Shown here: positions 7,610 through 15,835 of the stretch, one piece after another
Layout: each line of letters starts with the position of its first letter
Position numbering within the stretch: position 1 is the stretch's first letter
Source of the DNA: JAXDLW01 sp050998755
GTDB taxonomy: Bacteria; Chloroflexota; Dormibacteria; DASZGP01
DNA: 53,940 bases
Direction: 5' to 3'
Assembly: GCA_050998755.1 (NCBI GenBank)
Contig: JBPCPW010000063.1
Span: 1-53,940 of the forward strand
Notes under the pieces: model-generated
Told to the model about the DNA's origin: nothing
The model's input: only the letters and a program-made list of their open reading frames with translations
Database searches by the model: none
Made by a program: the position numbers and the translations under genes

Positions 7610-8959
7610 TTAGAGCATTGAGGCTATGTTCGAGGCCCGGGTCGGATAGGCGAAGAGCGTCTGTTTCAGGTCGTCGGCGCGGATGTCGGCACGGATGGCA
7701 AGGATGAAGATGTTCGTCAGATCATCGGATTCAGGACCAAGCAGATGAGCTCCGAGGATCCTGCCGCTGCCTTCCTCGATCAGGATCTTGTACATCGAAG
7801 CCGGTTCTGCCACCCGCCGGGCTGAGTACCAGCTAGATGTGTCCGCCTGGTTTACCTTGAAGGCCAGACCCTTGGCGTGAGCTTCCTCCTCGGTCAGTCC
7901 GACTCGGCCTAGCGACGGAACCGAGTAGACCACGCTTCCCTGGCCGCGGTAGTCGGCCCGATGGAGGTTGCCGTCCAAAAGGTTCCTGGCTGCGAGGCTA
8001 CCCTCGTATGCCGCCAACGGCGTCTCAGGCAGAGCCCCACTATTGGCTGCATCGCCTGCCGCATACACAGCTGGGTTGGAGACACTCTGTAGGTACTCAT
8101 TGACCGTTACTCCGTGGTCATCGAACTCGATGCTGGCGGTGGCCAGGTCGAGGTCCGTGATGTCGGGTGCTCGACCAGCCGCGTGGACAACCAGATCGGC
8201 ATCGATCGCCGTCGAGGTTGAGTCAGTCGACGCCGTCACCTTGAATTGTTCCGGCGCTCCCTCGATGCCAACCACGGTCGTGTTGGTCCGAACGTCTATG
8301 CCGAGGGCTCGGGTACGCTCCAACAACCTTGCCACCAGATCCGCGTCGAAGTGCTCCAACGGGCGCTGTCCTCGGTGCAGGATGGTTACCTGTGCCCCGG
8401 CCCTGGCCGCGATGTGCCCGAACTCGAAGGCGATGTAGCCACCTCCCACAAAGACGATGCGCTGGGGCAGAGCCGGCAGATCCAGGAACTGGTCGCTCCG
8501 GGTCAGGTGCTCCTCCCCGGAAATATTCAGTTTGGCCGGCCAAGCACCTGTTGCCACGACGACACGGTCGGCTTCCAGCAAGTCATCGCCCACCTCAACC
8601 GAGTTGTCCGTGGCGAAGCGGGCAGATCCGTGGAACGTTTCGATCCCCGCCTTCACGAAGCCGTCCTCTCGGCTCTTGGGAAAGGGATCCGTGAAGGTGG
8701 ACTTGAAGCGGATCAGCTCAGGCCAGTCGATACGCAGCTCCCCCGCAATCCCCTTGCCATGCATTCGGCGCTGCCGGTCGATCATCTCGGCCGCGCCCAC
8801 CAGCACCTTTTTGGGGTCGCAGCCCCTTAGCCCGCACGTACCGCCGAAGGGCCTGGAATCAACGATTGCCACGGTCCGGCCCGCCGCCCGGCACGTCGTG
8901 GCCACAGCCGAGCCGGCTTCTCCTGTCCCGATCACGATTACGTCGAATGTCCTCTTCAC
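7610..8959 (-). CDS. class I flavoprotein disulfide oxidoreductase (Lpd/MerA-like)
   Basis: 449 residues. The FAD-binding GTGEAGSA lies at 11-18, the redox-active Cys42 and Cys47 are in GGTCGLRGCDPKK, the NAD(P)H-binding GGGYIAFEFG is in the middle, and the second FAD motif is YAAGDA. The C-terminal dimer domain ends LFAYPTRASN. The His-x4-Glu base of dihydrolipoamide dehydrogenase and glutathione reductase is absent, with Tyr438 at the His position, so this is not an ordinary Lpd. The Cys-Gly-Leu-Arg-Gly-Cys centre is also unlike Lpd's CLNxGC. The neighbouring lipoyl domain is a plausible substrate. A full operator dyad lies 58 bp upstream. Confidence 0.85.
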   Translation of the reverse strand: MKRTFDVIVIGTGEAGSAVATTCRAAGRTVAIVDSRPFGGTCGLRGCDPKKVLVGAAEMIDRQRRMHGKGIAGELRIDWPELIRFKSTFTDPFPKSREDGFVKAGIETFHGSARFATDNSVEVGDDLLEADRVVVATGAWPAKLNISGEEHLTRSDQFLDLPALPQRIVFVGGGYIAFEFGHIAARAGAQVTILHRGQRPLEHFDADLVARLLERTRALGIDVRTNTTVVGIEGAPEQFKVTASTDSTSTAIDADLVVHAAGRAPDITDLDLATASIEFDDHGVTVNEYLQSVSNPAVYAAGDAANSGALPETPLAAYEGSLAARNLLDGNLHRADYRGQGSVVYSVPSLGRVGLTEEEAHAKGLAFKVNQADTSSWYSARRVAEPASMYKILIEEGSGRILGAHLLGPESDDLTNIFILAIRADIRADDLKQTLFAYPTRASNIASML

Positions 8960-9017
8960 CGCGGCCTCCCATGCTGTTCGATTCTTGGGTCAGCCTGGGC
9001 TGTTCGGTGGATCGTCG

Positions 9018-9035
9018 CTGTGCGAAACCGCACAG
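9018..9035. promoter_or_regulatory. CRP-like dyad, site 2
   Basis: CTGTGCG-AAAC-CGCACAG, perfect 7-bp arms. It lies 58 bp upstream of the minus-strand flavoprotein reductase (start 8959) and just downstream of the AlkA-like gene. Confidence 0.85.
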
Positions 9036-9071
9036 GGTGGGAGCTCGCGAAGCAGTATCGCCCGAGAGGTG

Positions 9072-10043
9072 CTACGAGGGCGCGCCCGCTTCCAGGGTGG
9101 GCAGCCAGCCCGATGTCGTGATGCTGTCGAGCAGGAGATGGAAGTACACCAGCCCGGCGAAGGGCGACCAGCGCTCGGTGATCTGGTTGACCCCGCGGTA
9201 GTCGAGCGGCTCCGGACGGCTCAGCCAACGCTGAAGCTTGTTGCGGGCCCCCACATCGTCGCCAGGAAACACGTCGGTGCGACCAAAGCCGCGCAGCAGG
9301 ACGTACTCAGCCGACCAGCGCCCGATCCCATCCAGGGCAGTCAGGTGCGCCACCACTGTTGCATCGTCTGCCGCGACAAGATCGTCAAGGTTGAGCGAAC
9401 CGTCCATCAGTTTCCCGGCGAGCGCGATGAGGACCTGAGCTTTGCGCACGCTGTAACCAAGTGTCCGAAGATCCGCGGCTCCCGCGCCCGCCAGGGCTTC
9501 CGCGGTCGGGAACGATCGTAACCCTTTTTCCGAAGCCTTCCCATACCCGTCGGCCAGGCGGTTGAGCAGGCCGATTCCCACGGTCAGGCTGAGCTGTTGG
9601 CAGCTCACCGCGTTGGCCAACGCCTCGATCCAACTCTGAAAGCGAGGAGGATGCAGCCCGCGAAAACGTCTCGCCAGCGGACCAAGGAGGGAGTCGCTCT
9701 CAGCCTGGCGGTGGAAGTCACTCAAATCGGCGGACAGACCAAATGAAGTCCCCAGCATTTCGGCCACTTGGTCCTTCGCAGAATCCGCATCAGCCGATGG
9801 TCCGGTCATGCGAACCAGCAGCTCCGGTGCGTCACAGGGTCCGACCTGCCGGACATCCACGTCGACCGCTCCGTCGGTCGTCTCCATGGCTCGACGATAC
9901 GAATTCCCGTCCCAACAATCGACCCCGTTGTTTGGCCGCCGACGTAATGCCCAGGCGGTCAGGTCTAGCCGAAACGGCGCTACTGGGTGGAGCGCGAACG
10001 AGCCGCTACTTGTCCCTTTCGTCACGGAGTTGCCGGCGAACAA
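9072..10043 (-). CDS. DNA-3-methyladenine glycosylase II (AlkA-like, HhH-GPD)
   Basis: 323 residues. The N-terminal AlkA-type beta domain starts near FRLDLTAWALRRRP (about residue 24). The HhH-GPD core carries the hairpin LTALDGIGRWSAEY (about 234-247), with the catalytic Asp in FPGDDVG (Asp262/Asp263). It should excise alkylated purines from DNA by attack through this Asp. There is no C-terminal 4Fe-4S Cys cluster, as expected for AlkA. The first about 20 residues may not be translated, but no better start with a ribosome site is obvious. Confidence 0.88.
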   Translation of the reverse strand: MFAGNSVTKGTSSGSFALHPVAPFRLDLTAWALRRRPNNGVDCWDGNSYRRAMETTDGAVDVDVRQVGPCDAPELLVRMTGPSADADSAKDQVAEMLGTSFGLSADLSDFHRQAESDSLLGPLARRFRGLHPPRFQSWIEALANAVSCQQLSLTVGIGLLNRLADGYGKASEKGLRSFPTAEALAGAGAADLRTLGYSVRKAQVLIALAGKLMDGSLNLDDLVAADDATVVAHLTALDGIGRWSAEYVLLRGFGRTDVFPGDDVGARNKLQRWLSRPEPLDYRGVNQITERWSPFAGLVYFHLLLDSITTSGWLPTLEAGAPS

Positions 10044-10204
10044 CTGCTCGAAGCTGACTCGGCCACGTCATCCCGCGACAGCGATGGCGGCAACGATCCG
10101 ATCAGAAGCTCCTCGGCTCTAAACCGCTGGTCCGCTACCTCGCTGTCGCCACGCTGATCGGCGCAATGGTCGTCGAATCGCATGCCGCTGGGTTTGTTGC
10201 TCAT
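10022..10204 (-). pseudogene. degenerate copy of the bPH-like stress gene (N-terminal peptide only)
   Basis: 60-residue frame from ATG 10204, with AAGG upstream. The first about 20 residues (MSNKPSG, then CADQRGDSEV) resemble the starts of the proteins at 13395 (MSHKPNG, CADHPKEGEV) and 44443 (MIKKSSG, SADHRKEAEV). After that it becomes a Ser-rich tail without the PH-like domain. An operator dyad sits about 108 bp upstream, as it does for both relatives. This is most likely a decayed paralogue that has kept its promoter and start. Confidence 0.5.
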
Positions 10205-10312
10205 GTGTCCTTAGCCCGTACCAGGGGGGCCCACCCGGCCCTGGATAAAATGAGAGAGCCGGGCCTCACAAAGCCCAACGAGGTCATGATCTCAGGGGGA
10301 CCTCCGTCCGAT

Positions 10313-10330
10313 CTGTACGGTTTCGCACAC
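10313..10330. promoter_or_regulatory. CRP-like dyad, site 3
   Basis: CTGTACG-GTTT-CGCACAC, one outer mismatch. It lies 108 bp upstream of the decayed gene starting at 10204. Flanking sequence (gagagagc and ccgatctgt) is shared with the promoter at 13500. Confidence 0.7.
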
Positions 10331-10356
10331 CTGGCCGGGACTCTAGCAAGCCACGG

Positions 10357-11235
10357 CTAGCCTGCTGATAACGCGAGGAGCACCACCCCGATAACGGTGA
10401 GGCCTATGGCGCCGCTGCGCACGCCGGTCAGAGGCTGGTGCAGAACGACCGCGGAGAGCATCACGGTCACGACTACAGAGCCGCTCGAAGCTGCCGCGGC
10501 GATGGATATGGGAAGGTCTCGGAGGCCCAAGAAGTAGAACACGGAGGCTAATCCGATCATGGCTCCGACCCCGAATCCACCGAGGGTTCTCTTGGTTATT
10601 CGTAGTGGAGGGCCATGGACGGCCAGGACGATGCCGCCGAGGGCCGCCATCGAAACCGCCATCAGAGCATTGAGCTGAGTAGCATCCAGGCCCCTCAGGG
10701 CAGGCTTCTCGAGGAAAGCAGCGATTCCGATGAGGACGATGTATGCGGCCAGCAAGCCGACAGCGCGGATCGAAACTGTCTTGCTGTGCCCTGCGGCCTC
10801 GGCGTGGACGCCATACCGGGCCGGGACCTGGGAGAGCAGCAACACTCCTGCCAGCGTTGTGGCCAGGCCGGCCAGCTTGAGCACGGTGACGGGCTCGCGA
10901 AGCAGGACGATCCCGAGAAGGATGGTGACCACAAGGTACAGGTTCGAGAAGGTGACAACCAACGAGACGGGTAGGTAGCCGAGAGCGAAGCAGTAGAAGA
11001 TCGATCCGATCCCAGTGATGAGACCGATGCCGAGTCCTGCCAAGACAGACGGCACAGATGGCAGAGCCAATCCATGGACGGCCAGAACGGCAACTGCGGC
11101 CGTGGCAAGACTTCCCCCGCGGATCAGCACGTTGAGTTGGACGGCGTGGACTCCGCGGCTGAGCGGGCGCTCCATAAACGAGGCGACGCCTATGAGCACG
11201 GCGTACACGCCAACGAAACCGAGTGACACGGTCAT
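10357..11235 (-). CDS. EamA/DMT-superfamily transporter
   Basis: 292 residues from ATG 11235; the longer frame to 11346 begins with an Arg-rich non-membrane stretch overlapping the upstream gene's end. Ten hydrophobic segments form two EamA repeats. The first (about 1-140) includes GSIFYCFALGYLPVSLVVTF, and the second (about 160-290) includes GVGAMIGLASVFYFLGLRDL. It is an inner-membrane permease whose substrate cannot be inferred. It is the last gene of the USP-ferritin/cupin-DUF488 run on the minus strand. A fragment of a paralogue (second repeat) remains at 48546-48700. Confidence 0.88.
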   Translation of the reverse strand: MTVSLGFVGVYAVLIGVASFMERPLSRGVHAVQLNVLIRGGSLATAAVAVLAVHGLALPSVPSVLAGLGIGLITGIGSIFYCFALGYLPVSLVVTFSNLYLVVTILLGIVLLREPVTVLKLAGLATTLAGVLLLSQVPARYGVHAEAAGHSKTVSIRAVGLLAAYIVLIGIAAFLEKPALRGLDATQLNALMAVSMAALGGIVLAVHGPPLRITKRTLGGFGVGAMIGLASVFYFLGLRDLPISIAAAASSGSVVVTVMLSAVVLHQPLTGVRSGAIGLTVIGVVLLALSAG

Positions 11236-11299
11236 GGGCGACCGTCGCGTGGCTGGCCCCGCGCCCCAAGACGTGGCATGCGACGCTGGTTGTCGACCA

Positions 11300-11835
11300 T
11301 CACGCCGGCTCGGCCGGCGGCGGATAGGAGATCCGGAGCCCGTCAACGCGAGCGAACGATGTCAGTTCATGCGGCCGCGGAACGCCGCGGCCAATGATGT
11401 CAAGTACCCGCCACCCTCGTACGCTGATGCCGTCCGCCACGAGCGATCGGTGACACCTCCACGGCACAGCTTCCGCGCACATCAAGCACCCGAGTCGATC
11501 GCTAGCCAGCTCGACCAGGCGATCAAGGCCGGCGGCAAATTCCGAGGTCTCCATATAGTCCGCGTACCCCCTGAAGCTGGCGTTGCGCCAGCCTCCGTTG
11601 GATGAGTCTTTGCGTCCATGTCGCAGTCCACCAAGCTCCGCCAGGTGAACATACGCGATTCCGCTCGGCGGGAGCGTTAGTTCCAGAGCGGACTTGTTGA
11701 ACTGGGGGACGTGACGTGACCTCGGTACCGTGCGTATGTCACACAACAGCTCGATCGAGTAGCCGTGGAGCATGGCCACCAGCTCTTCGAAAGTCCGAGG
11801 GAATGACCAACCGTATAGATCAGGCGATCCGCCAC
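11300..11835 (-). pseudogene. DUF488 family protein (long type), frameshifted near the N-terminus
   Basis: From GTG 11835 the frame reads VADRLIYTVGHSLG and then loses homology. One frame over, FEELVAMLHG continues the family sequence and runs on to ELLCDIRTVPRSRHVPQFN, GWRNASFRGYADYM, LMCAEAVPWRCHRSL and RPHELTSFARVDG. The paralogue at 47765 reads IYTIGHSTRPFEDLVELL without interruption, which locates a one-base loss near 11805. The large part from the internal ATG at 11779 remains open but lacks the first strand. It is either a recent inactivation or a sequencing error. DUF488 function is unknown. Confidence 0.75.
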
Positions 11836-11860
11836 TCCGGACGCAGCCCCGTTGCGGAAG

Positions 11861-12315
11861 CTAGGCTCCCGCCAAGACCAAGAGCAGTGCGGTGTCCTCC
11901 GTAGCAGCCAGCTGGTGCGGAACCTGGCCGCGGAGGACCTGGAGCAGGGCCGAGCCATGGAGGCTGTGGTCCTGGATCACAGTTCCGCCCAGGATCGCCA
12001 TCAGCACGACGTCCAGCGCAGAGTCCTTGGAGAGAGTCTTGGCCGCACGGCGGCTTGGATTCGGCCCGGCCTCCCCCAATAGCTGCGCGACCTCGTCATC
12101 GAGCTTGTGCACGTGGATGGGAGCGCTGTAGTCCTCCGGCGCCCGCTGAGCCTTGGCCATGATCGCCTTGGCCTCGCTGTCAGGCTCCAGGGCCATCCGC
12201 TGCTCATACCATCCGATGGCCTCAGCTTCTTCCTGCAGAGAAGCTGCCAGCCTGGCAAAGGTTCTGATTTCCGCAGTTGTTCGTCGGGAGGCTCGTGGTA
12301 TTGCTCAGTCGTCAT
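11861..12315 (-). pseudogene. encapsulated-ferritin-like N-terminus fused to a deleted cupin
   Basis: ATG 12315 starts TTEQYHEPPDEQ, the hallmark beginning of encapsulated ferritin-like (EncFtn) proteins. A frameshift follows; the next frame reads EIRTFARLAASLQEEAEAIG and then WYEQRMALEPDSEAKAIMAKAQ, the EncFtn helix with its metal-ligand acids. It then changes abruptly to APEDYSAPIHVHKLDDEVAQ, the start of a cupin stress protein related to 45340. The cupin in turn lacks about 25 residues between LQVLRGQ and PHQLAATEDTALLL, removing the second half of the barrel. Three separate lesions make function unlikely. No encapsulin gene is present in the window. Confidence 0.65.
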
Positions 12316-12369
12316 GCGATCATTGTCCTCGTCGCCGCGGCGCAACGGTATTCCCCGTCAGTGTGGTCA

Positions 12370-12864
12370 TCACCCTTCCGCCTTGGGCGTGACCGGGACA
12401 GGTTGCTTTGGAAGCTGGGAGATGAGGAGAACGGGACGCTTGCAATGTTGCGAGAGCTCATGGCTGACGCTGCCCAGGAGGAATTCCTCGAGTCCGCCTC
12501 GGCCACGGCGGCCGACTACAACGAGGTCTGCGTCGACCCTATCGGCGACCGCTGCGATCACGCGTGCCGGCCGCCCATCCTCCATCAGCGCGCGATGGGT
12601 GACCCCCGCGTCGCGCAGCGGCGCGCACCATTCGTCCTCCAGGAGCTGGGTCATCTCCGCCTGCCACTGCGGGTCCAAATCCGGCTGAGGTGCCGGCACG
12701 TAGGAGGAGAAGGTGAAATCGGAGTGGGTGACCGCGAAGACAGCCACGATCTCGGCCCGCACCGCCTTGGCCAGGTCAATCGCCCATAGGAGCGCTGCAG
12801 CGGAATGCTCAGACCCGTCGACCCCGACCACGATGCAACTGATTGCCTGACGCTCAACTGCCAT
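12370..12864 (-). CDS. universal stress protein (UspA family)
   Basis: 164 residues from ATG 12864. The upstream GGAGGAAGC is an ideal ribosome site, and the longer frame to 12909 reads through it. One Usp domain is present: IVVGVDGSEHSAAAL at the first strand (Asp at the ATP-adenine position) and the ATP loop G-x2-G-x9-G-S in VVGRRGRGGLEEFLLGS. It is therefore probably an ATP-binding USP. It begins the minus-strand stress operon USP > EncFtn/cupin > DUF488 > EamA. Paralogues lie at 44443 (fused) and 45856. Confidence 0.92.
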   Translation of the reverse strand: MAVERQAISCIVVGVDGSEHSAAALLWAIDLAKAVRAEIVAVFAVTHSDFTFSSYVPAPQPDLDPQWQAEMTQLLEDEWCAPLRDAGVTHRALMEDGRPARVIAAVADRVDADLVVVGRRGRGGLEEFLLGSVSHELSQHCKRPVLLISQLPKQPVPVTPKAEG

Positions 12865-12963
12865 GATGCTTCCTCCTTCGGACTCCCAAACCGCTAAGCG
12901 CGCTAACAAGCTCTTCGCGTCCAGCGCTGCCTATCGTGGGCTCTGAACGCTTGGTCCCAACCA

Positions 12964-13395
12964 TTACGGCCGTGCATTCGCGACACGCTCAAGGACTAGT
13001 GCGAGGGCACCCTCAAATGCCGGCAGCTCGTGCTCCTCGAGAGGGACCACGTTGGGCAGATCGTAGTCGATGTCATAGTCCGCGCCTGATGGATCAGGCA
13101 CCAACGTATCGTCAGTACATACTTCAAACGCGAGGTGTCCGTGGGAGGCGTGGACGACGACCTGGGTGACCTCATCGTAAGGGTATTCGACAGCCATGCG
13201 GCCCGACAGGTGCAAGAAGCCTGGCTTGATGATGTACAGGCTTCGTCGCGTGAGTGCGAGGATCTCAGTGCCGTTGCCAACGACGTACATGTCGACGTGC
13301 TCCCCGACTCTTAGCTGCTGACGAAGGACCTCGCCCTCTTTGGGGTGATCGGCACAGAGCTCGTCGAGTGTCGCTCCGTTGGGTTTGTGGCTCAT
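12964..13395 (-). CDS. bacterial PH-like domain stress protein
   Basis: 143 residues from ATG 13395. An N-terminal charged peptide (1-30: MSHKPNGATLDELCADHPKE and on) is shared with the decayed frames at 10204 and 44443. It is followed by a beta-rich domain, VDMYVVGNGTEILALTRRSL, then YIIKPGF, then EYPYDEVTQVVVHASHGHLAFEV. This strand pattern resembles bacterial PH/GRAM-like domains. The acidic tail is rich in Asp and Glu. Function is unknown. An operator dyad lies 104 bp upstream, and the USP gene follows 99 bp downstream on the same strand. Confidence 0.65.
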   Translation of the reverse strand: MSHKPNGATLDELCADHPKEGEVLRQQLRVGEHVDMYVVGNGTEILALTRRSLYIIKPGFLHLSGRMAVEYPYDEVTQVVVHASHGHLAFEVCTDDTLVPDPSGADYDIDYDLPNVVPLEEHELPAFEGALALVLERVANARP

Positions 13396-13499
13396 GATTC
13401 CTCCGCCTCTGATGGGGATCACCAGGCTTTGACGCAAACCGAGAGAGCTGGGATCAAGCCGCCTAGCAAGTCCATTGTCTGGAGGGATGGGCACCCGAT

Positions 13500-13517
13500 C
13501 TGTGCGGTTTCGCACAG
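13500..13517. promoter_or_regulatory. CRP-like dyad, site 4
   Basis: CTGTGCG-GTTT-CGCACAG, perfect arms. It sits between the divergent bPH-like gene (start 13395, 104 bp) and the membrane protein gene (start 13597, 79 bp), so it could serve either or both. Confidence 0.85.
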
Positions 13518-13596
13518 GTCGTCGGGTCTGATAGGGCCTCCATGTCGGATACTTCCCGCGGGGGGCTGGCAAGAGCTCCGAACGCAGGTGCAACTT

Positions 13597-14067
13597 ATGG
13601 ACTGGATCGGCTGGTTGGTCTTCGGGTTTGTGGCGACGTCGCTCTTGACGGCCATCCTCGTGTTCGCTCAGATGGCTGGGCTCACCCGAATGGACCTGCC
13701 GATGCTGCTCGGCACGATGTTCGTCGACGATCTCGATCGGGCCCGGGTGATCGGAATCATGATCCACCTGGTCAACGGCCAGGTCTTCGCCCTCTTCTAC
13801 GCGGCGGCATTCTTTCTCCTGCGCACCTCCGGGTTGGGGCTGGGCGCCGTCTTCGGCCTGGTTCACGGTCTTCTTGCCCTCACCCTCATCGTCCCGCCTC
13901 TGCCCGGCATCCATCCGCGCATGGCGTCCGATCGCTCAGGCCCGGCGCTCCACAAGTTGGAACCGCCGGGCCTCCTGGCACTGAACTACGGCCGCCAGAC
14001 CCCTTTGGTGACCATCTTCGCCCATGTCGTCTACGGCGGGATGCTTGGGTTGCTACTCAAGCCTTGA
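13597..14067 (+). CDS. hypothetical four-TM membrane protein
   Basis: 156 residues from ATG 13597; the longer frame from 13345 translates straight through the operator and is rejected. TM segments are at about 3-27, 50-72 (VIGIMIHLVNGQVFALFYAA), 80-98 and 136-154. A conserved-looking loop, HPRMASDRSGPALHKLEPPG, lies between TM3 and TM4, and the C-terminus is TIFAHVVYGGMLGLLL. The pattern resembles small DUF6789-type membrane proteins, but the match is from memory. It converges on the GH15 gene, with stop codons overlapping by 11 bp. Confidence 0.65.
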   Translation: MDWIGWLVFGFVATSLLTAILVFAQMAGLTRMDLPMLLGTMFVDDLDRARVIGIMIHLVNGQVFALFYAAAFFLLRTSGLGLGAVFGLVHGLLALTLIVPPLPGIHPRMASDRSGPALHKLEPPGLLALNYGRQTPLVTIFAHVVYGGMLGLLLKP

Positions 14068-15835
14068 GGGCGCGCTCAACCTCGATGATCGCGTGGATCA
14101 GCCCCGCCTGGCTCAGTGCCAAGGGATGGTTCCCAAGATAGGCGCCGGTACCTGGATCGATCTCCTCCGGAAGTAGATACAGCGGTTCGATCAGGTTCAG
14201 GAGCTGCTCGAAGAGCTCGACGCCTTCTTCAACTCGACCGCTGCGGAGGAGCGCTTCCACCAGCCAGAACGAACAGGGCAGGAACGCGCCTTCCCGTCCG
14301 GGTAGGTCGTCGGCGCCGGGGCTGTAACGAAAGAGCAGTGGGCCACCGGCAGTGAGCTCGCTGCGCACCGCCTCGATGGTTCCGGCGACACGCGCCAAGT
14401 CGACTGGCTCGAACCCCGTCAGCGCCATCAGCAGCAGGCTGCTGTCGAGATGCGGCTGATCATAGGCCTGGCGGTAGGTGTTGCGGACCCCGTCGAAGCC
14501 CCGCGAGCGGATATCCCCCGCCAGACGGTCGCGCTCCACCTCCCACCTCAGCAGGCGCCCGGGGTCTCGACCCAGCTGGCGTCCTATCCGGGACGCTCGA
14601 TCGAGCGTGATCCACGACCAGAGCTTGGAGTGGACGTAGTGACGAGGGGGCCCCGGTATCTCCCACAAGCTCGAGTCGGGCTCACGCCAGCTCTTGGCCA
14701 CGAAGTCGCCGAAATCCCGGACCGCGCGCCACTCCTCCCCCTCGAGTCCATGGCCAGCCTGGAGCAGGGCCAGAGCGGCGTCGACGACCCAGCCGTACAC
14801 GTCGAGCTGGCTCTGGTCCCGCGCGTCGTTGCCGATGTTGACAGGCTGGCTGCCGGCGTAGCCGCTGACGCCGACCGTGCGCTGCGCTGGGACGCGACGG
14901 CCGTGCAGAGTGTAGAGGACGCTGAGCCGGGGTCGGGTCAGCCGGCGGGCGGTGAGGAGCCAATGGAGGAAGGCCTCCGCCTCCTCGTGCTTGCCCACAG
15001 CCAGGAAGGCCGCCGTGCCAACGCTCGCGTCCCGCGGCCAGGAGTAGCGGTAGTCCCAGTTACGGGAGCCTCCGATCACCTCGGGGAGGGAGGTGGTCGG
15101 TGACGCCACAGGCGCCCCCGTTGGCGAGTAGGTCAGCAGTCGCAGCGTGATGAGGCTGCGTTCGAGGGGCTCCCGGTATCGGGTCTCCAGTGAGATGCCG
15201 CGGCACCAGTCGGACCACCAACGGTCGCATTCCTCAAGCAGCCGGTAGGCATCTCCGGGATCGCTGATGACGCCTGGCTGATGCGGGGCCATGGTCAGGG
15301 CAAGCGTCAGCGACTCACCCTTGGACAGGCCGATGGTCCGCGCGCGGCCCGGTTCCAGTTCCAGGTCGGGATCCGACGTCAGCGCCAGGACGTTCCCGGA
15401 CCAGGTGCTGAGCAGGGCGCCGCCACGACGGACGGACGCTGCGGGTCGACCAGGCAGTCCCGGCCGGGGATCAAAGCAGACCTGCGCCAGGACCTCACCC
15501 GCCGTGCACGACAGGCGGCGCACCAGGAGCATCTGGGGCAACAGACGTCCTGTGAGTTCGAGCACCATTCCCTCAACCAGCTCCGCGGACCCAGCCGAGG
15601 TCGTCCATACCGTCTCGAGCACCGCTGACGAGGGGCGATACCGGCGGTCCACTTTCGTAGCCGCGCTCACCCCAATCTCGAAGTAACCACCCTGTTCCTC
15701 GTCGATCAACCGACCGAACACCGGGGCGGAGTCAAAGCGGGGTAGGCAGAGCCAGTCGATGGAACCCTGGCTCGAAACCAGGGCCCCTGTTCGCGTGTCC
15801 CCCAGCAGGGCGTAGTCTGCGAGCGGCAGGGCTAT
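14057..15835 (-). CDS. GH15 glucoamylase/trehalase-like enzyme, apparent ATA start
   Basis: About 592 residues if begun at ATA 15835. The conserved GH15 N-terminus LPLADYALLGDTRTGALVSS, then GSIDWLCLPRFDS, lies upstream of the first canonical start (GTG 15721), so that GTG is internal. ATA 15835 replaces the expected ATG and is preceded by GGAGG with an 8-base spacer. The catalytic domain shows SRNWDYRYSWPRDAS, the general acid Glu in SLWEIPG followed by HYVHSKLWSWI, and the general-base Glu in LLPEEIDPGTGAYLGNHPLA. It hydrolyses alpha-glucosidic bonds of glucans or trehalose. It follows the DUF2231-Rieske gene on the same strand. Confidence 0.85.
   Translation of the reverse strand: MALPLADYALLGDTRTGALVSSQGSIDWLCLPRFDSAPVFGRLIDEEQGGYFEIGVSAATKVDRRYRPSSAVLETVWTTSAGSAELVEGMVLELTGRLLPQMLLVRRLSCTAGEVLAQVCFDPRPGLPGRPAASVRRGGALLSTWSGNVLALTSDPDLELEPGRARTIGLSKGESLTLALTMAPHQPGVISDPGDAYRLLEECDRWWSDWCRGISLETRYREPLERSLITLRLLTYSPTGAPVASPTTSLPEVIGGSRNWDYRYSWPRDASVGTAAFLAVGKHEEAEAFLHWLLTARRLTRPRLSVLYTLHGRRVPAQRTVGVSGYAGSQPVNIGNDARDQSQLDVYGWVVDAALALLQAGHGLEGEEWRAVRDFGDFVAKSWREPDSSLWEIPGPPRHYVHSKLWSWITLDRASRIGRQLGRDPGRLLRWEVERDRLAGDIRSRGFDGVRNTYRQAYDQPHLDSSLLLMALTGFEPVDLARVAGTIEAVRSELTAGGPLLFRYSPGADDLPGREGAFLPCSFWLVEALLRSGRVEEGVELFEQLLNLIEPLYLLPEEIDPGTGAYLGNHPLALSQAGLIHAIIEVERALKA

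Noticed and set aside
10343..11269. Alternative minus-strand frame over the EamA gene
   Set aside because: Arg/Pro/His-rich, non-membrane composition; the other frame encodes a clear ten-helix transporter.
13345..13596. Longer N-terminus for the membrane protein at 13597
   Set aside because: The extension translates through operator site 4 and the divergent promoter; the membrane domain starts right at ATG 13597.
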